From Cristatella mucedo (taxonomy: Eukaryota > Bryozoa > Phylactolaemata > Cristatellidae), in NCBI GenBank assembly GCA_009760855.2, contig WPIO01000104.1:569501-633500 (forward strand): a stretch of DNA of 64,000 bases, given 5' to 3'. Position 1 is the stretch's first letter, and the number at the start of each line of letters is the position of its first letter. This document shows positions 47,648-59,104 of the stretch, in pieces. The notes under the pieces were generated by a model. The model was not told the origin of the DNA. It was given only the letters and a program-made list of their open reading frames with translations, and did no database searches. A program made the translations under genes and the position numbers.

Positions 47648-49125
47648 ATGTACACAACGACAACTACTCTTCTGCTGCCGACTAGGGCTCATCCTTTTCA
47701 GCAGTCCTGAGCTGCTACTTCCATGCTATTCACTACCTCAACTGCTCTCCTGACTCTGCTATGCTTCCCACTTTCTCTTTGTTTCGTGAGACGAAGTCTG
47801 TTCGCTACCGAATGCATACCGAAAGCCGTTTAAGCTGTGAGTTCGCTATACAAAACTCTCCTGTGTAACACCCACGTGGTCTTTATAATAATAATAATAA
47901 TGCACTTGATAAAGCGCCCTCAGAGAGAACTCAATCTCTTTCTATGCGCTTTACATTTTCTGCAAAGGAAATGCAATTGAATGGTGAGTAATATCATGCT
48001 TGATAAACAACATGAATAACATGGTTAGGGGTAACACACACAGGGTCAGCATGCAAATGTGGTTAGTGGCAGCATGCACAGTGTCAGCACGCGTGAGCAC
48101 ATGAAGGACGAATCACAGGGACCCACTAAATGCTGTCATAAATAGGTGTGTTTCTAAGTTCTTTTTAAATGTGGTCAAGTCAGGGGATGTTCTGACGCAA
48201 GTCGGGAGGGAGTTCCAGGCTTTGGGAGCATACGAACTAAATGCACGGTCTCCAAAGGACTTGAGGTTTATATGAGGTATTGGTAAGCTGCTGGAATCCG
48301 AAAAGCGGGTGATACTATGCTTGGGCTGGTGGGGGAGTAGATCTGAGAGATAGGCTGGAGCCAAAAAATGAAGGGACCCAAAAGTGATCGACAAAACCTT
48401 GAAGTCAATCCGTTTCTTGACTGGTGGCCAGTGCAGGTCGGCGAGAAGTGGTGTGATGTGGCAACTGCGACGCTCACGACAGACAAACCTAGCTGCAGAG
48501 TTTGCACGAGCTGCAATGGCCTGATCGCACATGCCGGTAGGCCAGTAAGCAATGAGTTGCAGAAGTTGAGACGGGATGTCATAAATGCATGGATCAACTT
48601 AGACGCGGTATCCTTATCTGAACAAGCCCGAATTTTAGCAATGTTATGTAGCTGAAAGTAGGCAGATTTGACTGTGGAGCTGATATGGTCGTCAAACAAG
48701 AGGTCACTTTAGTACATGACACCCAGATTTTCGAGCTGATTCAACAGGAGATATGCTGGCAGAGCCAATTTTGAGCGTCAGCCTTTCTAATTTTTTAACC
48801 ACACTGGGTTTGCTCATAACTAGTAAGTTAGTTTTATCTTAGTTTAGTAATAGAAAATTTGCTGCCATCCATGTGTGGATGTCATCAATGCATGCAGCAA
48901 GTGAGTTGAGAGAATTTGAGGTGCTCGAAGGCTGAGAGGGATCAAAGCAAAGGTACAACTGAGTGTCATCCACATAGAAGTGAAAGCATAGACTGTGCTT
49001 GGCAGTCACATAAACAAGAGGGAGGGTATAAACCGTGAAAAGAACCGGACCTAGCACGGAGCCCTGAGGTACCCTACCCCATTAATGACTTTGTGGAGTT
49101 ACAGACGGAGATACATTACATGTAA
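47648..49125 (+). mobile_element. LINE B split by a nested, inverted LINE A
   Basis: Plus-strand LINE B runs from 47648 to 47884 (ending ACCCACGTGGTCTTTA) and resumes at about 49085 (ATGACTTTGTGGAGTTACAG, then ACATTACATG). At 17855-17890 the same sequences are contiguous. A LINE A copy on the opposite strand fills the gap. Confidence 0.8.
47885..49083 (-). mobile_element. LINE A, 1.2 kb, inserted in LINE B
   Basis: The minus strand holds the RT from LGPVLFTVYTLPL onward. The catalytic box reads YVDD here rather than YADD (about 48980), a variant tolerated in many reverse transcriptases. Several frameshifts (48268-48540) and a missing base in the NSAARLVCRE region disable it. The terminal hairpin and (TAA)n (47886-47900) are intact. 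The 5' truncation lies just upstream of LGPVLFT. Confidence 0.9.
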
Positions 49126-49261
49126 CATGGCAAAAGCCGATCCCACTGGGACAAGAAAACCACAGACAGCAGCATCATCAGACATCATCATCAGACAGCA
49201 GCATCAGTGTCTACCATGCGTTCGCTTCAGCCTGTCATCCCTTCTGCAACTCCCTCCTTCG

Positions 49262-49442
<181 letters not shown>

Positions 49443-49514
49443 TCGTCTTCTTCCTGCCAGCAAAGCAAGAAGCAAAGAACAGCAGCGAGCCGAAGTTGTC
49501 TGACGTAAACGTTC

Positions 49515-49860
49515 GTATTGCCACGTCACACCACTGCTCACAGACCTGACCGCACTGGCTCCCCGATCAAGCAGCAGGCACCGACTTCAAGGTTATGCTG
49601 CTCGCGCTTTTAGGTCCCTTCAGCCTCTGGCTACACGATACCTATCCGAAACACTTGCCAATCAGGCCTCGCGGCGTATCGCTCAGTTTTTCTGGCTCGA
49701 ATCATTTAGCCGCGAGTTCAATAAACCTCAAATTCATCTTTTGTGACCGCGTCTTCAGTAAGCACGCGTCCCAAGCCTCAAGCCCGACTGACGCCCGACG
49801 TCTGCAGCCTGACTTGGCGTCATCTAAAAAGAAGCTCGAAGGAACTCGACTACTCCTACC
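49515..49860 (+). mobile_element. Degenerate LINE A relative
   Basis: CACGTCACACCACTGCTCAC, then GACTTCAAGGTTATGCTGCT and TTTTAGGTCCCTTCAGCC follow the order of the ITPLLADLHW...DFKVLSLTFRSL coding segment. It is out of frame and lacks a tail. Confidence 0.65.
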
Positions 49861-49869
49861 GCTCGCAGC

Positions 49870-50870
49870 ACGCAGTCCGTCCGTCCGAGCGAATGCTGCA
49901 GACGAATCATCCCGCTCGTCTCCGCGCGCGCGCGGCTGCAGACGCCTTGCAGGCTATCGCTTCCTCTCCTCCTGGCGTAGAGTAGAATTCCTAGATTTAG
50001 GGATTTAGCATTTGCCCCCTAGGGCACCTTGGGGCACTAATGTCCTAATATTAATATTCGGAGCGTCGCTCTGTCCCTGTACGAGCCTGACATTTATCCG
50101 CGGCATCTGCAGCCTTCGAGCGCGGCCGAGCCTCGCGTGGCCTCGAGTGTGGCCTTGTCGACGAAACTCAGAAACTTCGGCTGCGAAGGAATTCCTCGGA
50201 GGAGCTTCGGGCAGAAGCAGCAGCCAGCTGCCATGGTTACCGACTGTGCACTTTAAGAGCGCGAGCGAGCGAGCGGCGGCGGCGGTGGAGGCGGCGTCGT
50301 GGGGCGCCATTGAAATGCCCTGACATTTAGATCTGGCTCGCGCTGGCAGAGGCTACGCGCTCCGGTGGGGTCTCAGCACGAGCCTCATAGGTCCGTTCGA
50401 GGCGCTCGCTTAGGGCCGCCGCCGCCTCCGCCGCCGCCGCCGCCGCGTCGCCGCCCGGTCGGCTCGACTCACAGGCTGCTCTGCCAGCTCGCGGTCGCGA
50501 CACTGCTGGTGAGCTTGCAGGTTCGCGAAGGTCAAGGTCGCCGACTCGTGCTCTAAAAGGAGGAAGTGCGTAGCTCTTGGCATCCGTGTCCACTGCTGAT
50601 TCGTAGCTTTGCCTCTCGGCCTCGATAGAAACGATTGAGAGCATCGAGTCCTCGATGAGGTAGAGAAAAGCTCGAGGATGAGGCTGAAATTGCGGAGCAT
50701 TACAAGAAAAAGAGTTTCGACCCCAGCGAGCCGACCAATCGCATCGCGTCTCATCGCTCTCCGGTGCCTGGCGTCCATTTTGCCTCTTCTCGCTCATTAT
50801 AACGAGGCTCTCTCTGGGTTTGTACTTTTGTTTCGGCCTCCGCGAATTGACCGCTTGGGGTCACGGTACC
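49870..50870. promoter_or_regulatory. CpG-rich block, orphan
   Basis: CpG-rich with (GGC)n near 50275-50295 and (CCG)n near 50416-50450. No recognisable exon. Confidence 0.35.
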
Positions 50871-50875
50871 TTTAA

Positions 50876-50965
50876 TAATAATAATAATAATAATAGGAAT
50901 AATAGTACACTTGATAAGCGCCCTCAGGGAACTCAATCTCTTTCTAGGAGCTTTACATTTACCTA
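50876..50965 (-). mobile_element. LINE A tail fragment
   Basis: (TAA)n at 50873-50895, CACTTGATAAGCGCCCTCAG and CTTTCTAGGAGCTTTACATT give the inverted LINE A terminus. One base is missing in the hairpin stem. Confidence 0.85.
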
Positions 50966-51300
50966 GCGCTGCCTCTGATGGCCGTTGGCCGCCACTGCCT
51001 CTGATGGCCGTTGGCCGCCGCTCCACTGCCGCCTGCTTTCGCCCCTCCTCCTTCTCCTCCTCCTCCTCCTCTGCTCTTCCTCGTCCACTCCTCCGCGACC
51101 GCGTTGGCATGCTGCTCGATTGTTCATAGCTGCCACGATATCATTTCCATCCGATGCGCTGCTTCGGGTTGATGAATAGCAGACCACCGCCGAGGCAGAC
51201 GAAAGAGCCAGCCGTAGATTATCAGCGAGATTCCGCATACCACACATAGGCTAGCAGCTGACGCCCGCTGCTGACCCGAGAAAAAATAGCTGCTCGCCGG
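50966..51300. other. Local tandem duplication, no gene
   Basis: CTGCCTCTGATGGCCGTTGG is repeated in tandem (about 50968-50987 and 50995-51014). Then comes a CTCCTCC tract. No gene is recognised. Confidence 0.5.

Positions 51301-51344
<44 letters not shown>
51301..51344. repeat. (CAGC)n tetranucleotide repeat
   Basis: About eleven CAGC units. Confidence 0.95.
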
Positions 51345-51347
<3 letters not shown>

Positions 51348-51494
51348 AATTGCTCAGGCATCCCACCCACCGACCGATATGTCTGCCAGGCTCGCCATTC
51401 GTGGGCGTCCATTTCTCATCGCCTCCGGACCGGCGAGAGGCCGCTTTAGTTGGGGGTCGAACCAAACGAATAGCACCGAGCGCCATGCTCGGTA

Positions 51495-51536
51495 ATGGCT
51501 GCCCTGGGCAGCAGAAATGGCTGCCCAGGGCAGCAG
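51495..51536. repeat. Two tandem self-complementary 20-mers
   Basis: ATGGCTGCCCTGGGCAGCAG (51495-51514) and ATGGCTGCCCAGGGCAGCAG (51517-51536) differ by one base. Each is internally palindromic around CCCWGGG, so the pair can fold in several ways. Confidence 0.9.
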
Positions 51537-51848
51537 CTAACGTCTCGTCTGACTGCCGGCTGGCGATGCTGCGATGCCTCACCACAGACGATCCTTAAAC
51601 GGCAATCCTCATCTCTATCTACTTCGCTGAGCTACCGGCGACCAGCCGGGGCCCATGCGGCTGGCATTAATAATTGGGAGCATTGGGATTGCTATTCGAA
51701 AAAAACTGAAACACGGAAACGAGAACGACGATCGCTACCCGGAAACGGGGACAGTTCTGTCTCAGTCGTATACCTCGGGCAGACCGAGACTAATACAGGA
51801 GAATAATAGCCACATAATAATGGCTACCTCCATAGGGCGCATGCTCCT

Positions 51849-51889
51849 CATGAGCCGCGCATGTGCATAGAGCGCATGCGCGGCTCATG
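51849..51889. repeat. Perfect inverted repeat, 15-bp arms, with NRF1-like site
   Basis: CATGAGCCGCGCATG (51849-51863) pairs exactly with 51875-51889 around an 11-base loop. GCGCATGCGC at 51872-51881 is an NRF1 consensus core. Confidence 0.85.
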
Positions 51890-52014
51890 CCGCGAGAACG
51901 TCCGAGGCAACCTAGCCGCGAACATCCTAGCTGCACATCTGTGGCATTAAGTGAGCGCTTCCTGTCATGAAGATGTCCCCCTTGCCCCGCCTCCTTTGGC
52001 TAACCACTGGTTTG

Positions 52015-53135
52015 TTTATGTCCTATTTATCTCAGTGAGAGACTCCGGGGCTCAGATTTCAACGGGCAGCAATCATCCGAGGAGCCTCTCAAGCCCGGGG
52101 TACCAGCAGCAGGGGAACTCGGGGATTCGCTCATTTCTTCTTACAAATTATACTCAAACTCTTACCGATGTAATCAATCGCCAAGGCCAGTATAGTCTCT
52201 CATTCGAATGTGGATGGCGCATGGAGCTGTGTAGCTGTGTAGCTTTGGTCCCTCGCTGCCTTCCAGCATGTCAACCTCTTTCAACTCCCTCGCTGCATGT
52301 ATTTCAGGCTTCGCACTTGAATGGCAAAAACACTTTCTTAAATTTTAAATAAGGATAAAAAAGCACCGAAACTCGTTAACTATTATTAACCTAGCTATTG
52401 CTACAAAATTGGGAAACCTAAGCCTCAAAATTGGCTCTGCCAGCATTTCTCTTTTAGCATCTGCACACAATCTGGGTGCCCTGTGGTAGTCTAGTGACCT
52501 GTCACTAAAAGACCACATAAGCTCCACAGTCAAGTCTGCCAACTTGCAGCTGCGTAGCATTGCTAACATTAGGACCCGCTTTGAAAAGGATGCCACATTC
52601 AAGCATCCTTTTTACGGTTCAAGCCTTTGCAGCGATCCATTCTCAGCCTCTGTAACTCAGTATTTGTGTAACTCAATAACTTGCAGGTCTTTTGGTCAAT
52701 GCAGTAACTCTCGTAGGGTTGCCGCAAAAATCGCTAGCCATGCTTGCCTGTCGCGAGTTTCGTAATTCCCCTTTCTTACCAACGAGCACTGGCTCCCCAT
52801 CAAGCAGCTCTTCGACTTCAAGCTTTGTCGCAGTCGCAGTCACAGTCATTTAGTCTTGCCTCGAACCAACTTCAAATCCATTGGAGACCGGGCGTTTTTG
52901 TTCGCACGTTCCACTCCCGATTGACGTCACGATATTCCCTGACCTGAATACATTTAAAAAGGTGCTGAAAACGCACCTACTGCTCGTTGCATTTTTTTCT
53001 GGGCCCTTGAGATGTGTCCTTGGTGTGCCTACGCGTGCCAACACTTCGTGCGTTATCGCTAAACATGATGACAGGTTTCTTTTATGGTATACGTCAAGTT
53101 CCAAGAAATGTTTTTGAGTTTTACGAGGGTACGAG
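52015..53135 (+). mobile_element. Old, highly diverged LINE A relative
   Basis: The order of LINE A segments is recognisable: CCTATTTATCTCAGTGAGAG (RT motif region), the position of LGSASIS...LKDHISSTVKSANLQLRSIANIRTR near 52430-52570, then the SFGDRAF...ARS-equivalent and the CATTTAAAAAGG...AAACGCACCTA end near 52950. Many stops and deletions. No tail or hairpin. Confidence 0.65.
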
Positions 53136-53359
53136 GGCGTCTTACAAATGTACTGTTGTTTTGTTTATGTTGAGAAAGAAATGGCTGCAACGGCGACTGC
53201 GACTAGTGAGACCAGCACATACTCTCAATCTATCTATGCATCCGCAGCTCTTGTGCTCGACAAAAGATTTCCACGCGTAGGATTTCCATTGCAATTGTAC
53301 GGCTTGCCCTCCCTACCTAAAAATCTTAAAATCCTGACTCCGCCGAACTTGACCTAAAC

Positions 53360-53565
53360 TATTGCAGCTAGGTGCCAGTGATGCCCAGGCGAGATGAGAG
53401 GCACTCTTGAAGAACTTGGCGATCAATAGTAGTATCACATGCTGGCCCAAGATCGAGCAAAAAAGCACACATCTTTCCAGACTATCTGCATTCCCCAGAA
53501 GGTCGCTATGTACCCAGTGCAATGCTGACTCTGCGAAGTGATCAGCCCTAAAATCAGACTGGAAC
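53360..53565 (-). mobile_element. LINE A internal fragment
   Basis: GCCAGTGATGCCCAGGCGAG, GAACTTGGCGATCAATAG and CTGCGAAGTGATCAGCCCTA match the minus-strand RT segment upstream of the catalytic box (compare 10860-11020). Confidence 0.7.
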
Positions 53566-53797
53566 TTACTAAGCTCACTGGGGCTTGATAGAACCTACTG
53601 GAACTTACTTAGCAACGAAGGACCAGGTTGGACCTCTTTATATGTCGGCGGAGAAGCCGCAGACACGAAACTCTTGAAGAGGCTGGCTTGCGGCAGGTCC
53701 ATAACCCACGACCGAAGCTCCCAGGCGCTCGCCGACATCCGAGTTCAACGGACTCGATAGAACCTACTGGAACTTACGACGGACAAGGGGCTGAGAG

Positions 53798-53829
53798 AGC
53801 GTGGCGAGCGCCCGGCCGCTCGCCACGCT
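53798..53829. repeat. Perfect inverted repeat, 13-bp arms
   Basis: AGCGTGGCGAGCG (53798-53810) pairs exactly with 53817-53829 around CCCGGC. Confidence 0.85.
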
Positions 53830-54095
53830 TTCAGCCCAAAGGCGCAGTCGCCATCGGCAGAGCGGGGCCAATCCGGCACGTCGCAGCAGCCGCCCGCGAC
53901 CGAGGAGGGCGGGGCCGGATGAGCGCGACCTATGCAGCCTCCGCGTTGCGCCTTGAACGTCCCGCCACGCAGCACCTGCCGCCGCCGCCGATGCGGTCGC
54001 TGTCGCGGTGAAGCGGAGAGCGAGCCAACGTTGGTTCCTGTCTCACAAAAAACAGCCAGTCGGCCGAGGTCGCGTGCACCTGTGCGAGTGGGCCG

Positions 54096-54139
54096 GCGGG
54101 CGGGCGGCGTTGCGAAATAGCACAACGCCGCCCGCCCGC
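54096..54139. repeat. Perfect inverted repeat, 17-bp GC-rich arms
   Basis: GCGGGCGGGCGGCGTTG (54096-54112) pairs exactly with 54123-54139 around a 10-base loop (CGAAATAGCA). Confidence 0.9.
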
Positions 54140-54880
54140 TTTCTCGGACTGTTTCGTGCTACTTCGCATTCGGGAGACTATTTCGTACTGTTATGTATTT
54201 CGTCAACGCTCGCAGCGCTGCACCGCATAGCCGCTCTCCCCTCCTCCGTCGTGCTTCCCACAGCCTGCTCCTTTCCGAGCAGCGACTCACCTTCATAAAT
54301 GCATTAACTCATTCGACCATAATCCCGTAAACCATAAAACCACAAATATTTCAAAGCTTCGTGGGATTTTGGCGCGGGAAATCCGTGTCTGCGGCTGCTG
54401 CATCCTTCGGCCGCGGCTTCAGCTCGGGCAGCCACGGAGGGCCTGGCCGGAGACGGAGCCGGTGGGTGGCTGGCGTGCTTGTTCTTCCCATGAGGAGGGA
54501 GACAAGCTGTTCCGGACGCCGCGCGCCAGTCGTCCAAGACGAGCTCGAGGCGACAGAAGGAGAAGAATGTTCACAATATATTGGACGGTCGAACGAATAA
54601 GAATACACATGCAGCTACTTATTGAGCACAGTATTCACACATACATTTGGGTGCGACCGAGCAATACGGCCCATAAGATGAGGCGGCAGAGTGCGTGCGC
54701 GTGAGTGCACGCGCTCGCGTGTGTGTGAGTGTACGTGAGTGCGTGCGTGCGTGTGAGGCTACCGCCACTTTCCTGGACTTGCACAGGTCGAGACGCGGCA
54801 ACGGTCTCCCGTTATCGACGAGTGCGGACGTGACGGCTGCACGTCGGCACCGAGTCGCCATTGTTTAAAGCAATGCGCAT

Positions 54881-54900
54881 GCGCGCGCGCGCGCGCGCGT
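54881..54900. repeat. (GC)n alternating tract
   Basis: About ten GC dinucleotides, a classic Z-DNA former, directly following an NRF1-like site. Confidence 0.95.
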
Positions 54901-55627
54901 GCCGCACGACCGCTCGAGCAATGCGAGCGGTCGTTCCGAGCAGTCTCTCCGTCTGGAGCAGCAGCTCTCTCTCTCTCCCTCTGCAGCTCTCTCTCTCGGC
55001 GGCTCGCTTGGTTGAGCGACGGAGAAGCAGCCACGTTTGAGGTTAGAGGCATCGTCTCGATGTTGCTGCTTCGTCGCTCGCTTTCCTTTGCGTCGCAGCG
55101 ATTCAGTGCGACTACTACGCGCTGCCCTGAAGTCATTCGTTGTCGCAAGCGAACCGAACAACTCGCCGATGACGAGCTGACTGACATTGAACTTTGTCTC
55201 TTTGAATAGGATTCTCCGCCATCCGTTGGCGGATGCCTCTCCTTTTTTTCTTTTCTTTCTCTTTATTCCGAGAGCTACTGAATGAGCTGCTCAGGTTAGG
55301 GGCTCGGGTTTCGCGGCTCGACCTCGAAAGGTCGCGTTGACAGAGACGGTGCCTACGTGCGTAGATGAGAAGAGACCGCGACTCTTCGATTCTTGAACGG
55401 GTTCCGTCACCACAGGCCGGGCGTGCATTGCTAAGCGCACCTCGCCCAGGCGACGGCTCATCCAGGGCGGCGGCGAGCCGGATTTCGTCCGCCGCGAGAG
55501 AACGCCAAGATCTGCGAGGGGAGAGGGACGACGGGCGGATGCACGACCGCGGCAGCGCGGCTGCGAAGGAGCCGTCGCCGTGGCGACCGCCGTCGTCGGT
55601 CAAAAGTTTCTGCTCCGTCGGCGGCTT

Positions 55628-55850
55628 CAAAGCGTTCAGTGGGTCCCTGCTATTCGACCTCAATGTGCTTATGCGTGCTGACACTGTGCATGCTGCCACT
55701 AACCATGTTATCCTTGTTACAGTTCGTCGAGCATGCTACCACTCACCATTCGATCGGGCTTCCTTTGCAGCAAATGCAAAGCGCCTTCAAAGAGATTGGG
55801 TTCTCTGAGGGCGCTTTATCAAATTTATACTATTATTACTATCGTATGAG
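55628..55850 (+). mobile_element. LINE A 3' UTR fragment
   Basis: It runs from AGCGTTCAGTGGGTCCCTGC through the 3' UTR and hairpin to a TATTATTACTATC tail. Confidence 0.85.
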
Positions 55851-56400
55851 AAACCGCGTGCTTTATAATCGTGCCGTTAATAGCGCGATTTGCTATCTTA
55901 CGCTGCTACTAGCTAAAGCAGTAGTGGCTGTTGCAATGAATTGGTGATGCTCAGACGGACGTGGACGCCTACGTCCCATCTCGCACAGAGTGTCGCAATG
56001 ATTGACGATGCCCTTGACTCGCTGCAGACTTGAAACTCTCGTACGGATGAACCTCTCGCTCGTGCGATTGCCTTGCCATAACGGCACGTCCTCGGTGCGA
56101 ATTCACAGGTCGCTGTGCAGCTGAAGGGTACAGGAAACGGACTGCTATTTGACGAGCGATTGACCGTAACGGGTGTGGCAGCGGCCGGAGCAATAGCTGC
56201 CTCCGGGGGAGGGAGACCGTGTGCCGGGACGGATATTAAACTTGTACCCTCATGACAAGGTTCTACTCACGAGGGTGCCTATTTTAATTATGCAGCATGT
56301 CACTAAATGCACCCACGCCACGAAGATGTCCGCAAGCGTTTCGCAAGTACGTGGCTTCAGCGCCGGGGTAAGAGGTCAGCTCGTTCACCTTGGTTATTAT
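55851..56400. other. Intergenic, nothing recognised
   Basis: No gene or repeat family identified. Confidence 0.35.
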
Positions 56401-56885
56401 GTAATGTAATGTATCTCCATCAGTAACTCCACAAAGACCATGTGGGTGTTACGCAGGAGAGTTTTGTATAGCGCACTCACAGCCTAAGCGGCTTTCGGTA
56501 CGCATTCGGTAGCCAACAGACTTCGTCTCACGCAACAAAGAGAAAGTGGGAAGCATAGCAGAGTTAGGAGAGCAGTTGAGGTAGTGAGTAGCATAGAAGT
56601 AGCAGTTCAGGACCGCTGAAAAAGATGTGCCATAGTCGGCAGTTGGAGAGTAGATGTCGTTGCGTAAGAATTGTGGAAGCGAGTTCCACAGTCTAGGACC
56701 TGCAGAGCTAAAGCTTCTGTCGCCAACTGTCTTTAAGCCGAGGAATGGGACAGCTAATTTATTGTCCACACAGGACCTGAGGGCGCGAACAGGCTGAAAC
56801 TGATGCAGCAGTTCAGCTAGGTACGAAGGAGCCAAGCCGTGGCGGGCCTTGTGGGTCAGCATAATCGCGCTTGACTAAGCCTCAG
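56400..56885 (-). mobile_element. LINE B, best copy in the window
   Basis: The minus-strand frame 56449-56862 (137 codons) encodes THKARHGLAPSYLAELL, LRSCVDNKLAVPFLGLKTVG and DRSFSSAGPRLWNSLPQFLR. This is the C-terminal end of an L2/Rex1-type non-LTR retrotransposon polymerase. The 3' end is ACATTACATTACAT (plus strand ATGTAATGTAATGTATCTCC, 56399-56418). Truncated 5' of the LAPSYL motif. Confidence 0.85.
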
Positions 56886-56974
56886 TCGCACATAGGCTAC
56901 AGGAACAAGGCCGTTCCTCTGGCGTGCCGAACGAACCATCACGCGTTTCTCATGCAAATCCTTAACCATCTTAG

Positions 56975-57065
56975 CTGATTTAACAGCGACATTTTTATAG
57001 CGACAGAAGAGCCTTATCGCCTACGAACACCGCCTGCTGTAGGCAATAGAGAATCACTCAACTGA
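56975..57065 (-). mobile_element. SINE family D fragment
   Basis: TTTTTATAGCGACAGAAGAG, then CTGCTGTAGGCAATAGAGAA matches the family D end seen at 33905-33975. The tRNA head is missing. Confidence 0.5.
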
Positions 57066-57089
57066 AATTACTCTATCACCAAATCACTC

Positions 57090-57465
57090 TGTCACCAAAC
57101 TCTGCAGATAGGCTTGTCTGTCGTGAGCGTCGCAGTTGCCACATCACACCCCTTCTCGCCGACCTGCACTGGTTCCCAGTCAAGCTGGTTCCCAGTCAAG
57201 CAACGCATCGACTTCAAGGTTTTGTCACACACTTTCAGGTCCTTTCCTTCTTTGGCTCCAGCCTGCCTATCAGATCTACTGCCGCGCCAGGCTAAGCATC
57301 GTACCGCCAGCTTTTCGGAATCCGTTTACCTAGACCTCGTAAAAACCTCAAATCCTTCGGAGACCGTGCCTTTAGTTCGCATGCTCCCAAACCTCAGAAC
57401 TCACTTCCGACTTCCGTGACATCACCTGACTTGACATTTAAAAAGAAATTAAAAACGAGGTCTAG
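57090..57465 (+). mobile_element. LINE A fragment with internal duplication
   Basis: It starts in the ARLVCRE segment and reaches the FKKKLKT end of the coding part. TGGTTCCCAGTCAAG is tandemly duplicated (57170-57200), breaking the frame. The 3' UTR is absent. Confidence 0.8.
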
Positions 57466-58360
57466 CGGCACTGTTCACAGCAGTGATGCGATCCCGAGCA
57501 GAAACCGAACCCACGAGCGCCATGTTGGCTGGGTAGGCCTGCATATATGGCTGCACCCACTGCTCACCATTCCCTTAATGCCTAAAATTTCCTTACACAT
57601 TTCTGATTTTGAAATTCAGTTACGTCCTAATAATCAGAGAATGTGTACATTAACTGATTGATTGAATGTGTACATTGATGTACACATAAAACCATACTAG
57701 CCAGTCAAACTTCCAGTTAGCAAGCTCTGAAATGCTTCAAAACTTTCGACCGATTAAACAGAAGAGTGCCAAGGACGTCTCGGCAGCACTGCGCATTCCG
57801 CCAGGGCCACTAGCCGTACCATCCTGCTAGATACAGCAGCATCACCCATTCGGCCCGGGCCACTAACCGCACTACCCCTGCTAGATACAGCAGCACCAGT
57901 GACACTTCAAGTTGGCATGGAAATCACGAAATACTTCACAGGCAGGCCAGCATTCACTGAAAGCGCGGGCTACCTGCGTACACACGAATACTTATCGGTA
58001 TGTCTGTCGATATCCCATGTAGCCTCCTTACAGATATTCATATATTCCACAGGAGGCACGTGAGCTCAAACTGACCAATAAAAGACCTTGCTAAATAGCA
58101 GGAAAAGCTTCTACTCCAGCTGCTTTCGGTGTTCACCAATCGATGCCACGCCTTCATGACAAATCCTTCTCCTCTTTGATCTGTGTATGTGCATTGTGTT
58201 AACTTACACATAACTAGTTGATGGGTATTGCAACCGTGACGACTCGAGGATAAGACTATTAAACAATCACCTACACGGCTGAGGAGAAGCTGTCAGTAGG
58301 TACGTGCACGCGTCGGAAGGTAAGGTGTCTGGCACTCGAAGATGCCGCTAGCGACAGCCT
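57466..58360. other. Unique DNA with a 53-bp tandem duplication
   Basis: Two diverged copies of a 53-base unit start at 57794 and 57847 (both contain CTGCTAGATACAGCAGCA). No gene recognised. Confidence 0.55.
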
Positions 58361-58368
58361 GCATCCAG

Positions 58369-58411
58369 AGGTCAAGCGGGTCATCCAGAGGTCAAACGGG
58401 CCAGCTGACCT
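58369..58411 (+). promoter_or_regulatory. Nuclear-receptor half-site array (DR3 + DR5 geometry)
   Basis: AGGTCA (58369-58374), GGGTCA (58378-58383), AGGTCA (58389-58394) and inverted TGACCT (58406-58411). The first pair has a 3-base spacer (vitamin D receptor/RXR type) and the second a 5-base spacer (retinoic acid receptor/RXR type). It arose from a 20-base tandem duplication (CATCCAGAGGTCAARCGGG). Binding is inference only. Confidence 0.5.
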
Positions 58412-59104
58412 TCGGCGGCCTGCACTGCACGTGCGGTTTGTCGTCCACAGGGGGGGGGGGGGAAGGGGTGGGGCTGCCGGCTGCATGCAGCTCCTTAGCA
58501 GCAGGATAGCAGCATTGACTCGGCTTGGAAGTGCTTGATGGCCGCAGTCACTGTCTGCTGTCACAGCGCTGCACAGCTCAGCTCAGCATGAGCGGCTCAG
58601 CAATCACAGTGGCAGTTGAGACTATCACGTGTACGGCTGCCTAGCCTGTCGGGGTAGAGTCAAATGTCCCACTTCGAGTCGATGATCAGGTCGCTCGGGT
58701 CGAGATCGTTGTCGCTAGTGACATCGTCACTACAAAGTGAAGGATAAAAACCTGCTACTTAGCATCACTGTGCAAACGCGGACGAGACATTACGAGATTC
58801 CGCTGACACTGCTTTGGCACGATATCCACGAACAACAAACTGTGCCCGGCATTATTTCAAGCTTACAATGGTCGACTGAGAAGTCTATGCCACCCGAGAG
58901 AGCAAAGTAAGTGAACAAGTGATCAAGATGGTTCTCTGCCACCCGTTCAAGCACAGATCGCCATCAAGAGGTCACTGTATGTCCTCGGCTCACTAGATGT
59001 GTCACTAGACTTTACACCGCAGTGCTTCGGCAGTGCTTCGTGGGTTTTTCAACTTTCACTCTCGCAGTGCTTCGTGGTTCCAAGGGACCGCCAAGGGACT
59101 CATG
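58412..59104. other. Unique DNA, no gene recognised
   Basis: A 13-base G run followed by GGGG and GGGG tracts (58450-58473) is a G-quadruplex candidate. No coding motif found. Confidence 0.45.

Larger units (their letters stand above)
53600..55620. promoter_or_regulatory. CpG-rich block with hairpins and Z-DNA tract, orphan
   Basis: CpG-rich from 53780 to 55560. It holds two perfect inverted repeats, an NRF1-like TGCGCATGCGC leading into a (GC)n run at 54881-54899, and CT clusters. Short frames have no conserved motif. Promoter-like, but no gene is recognised. Confidence 0.4.
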
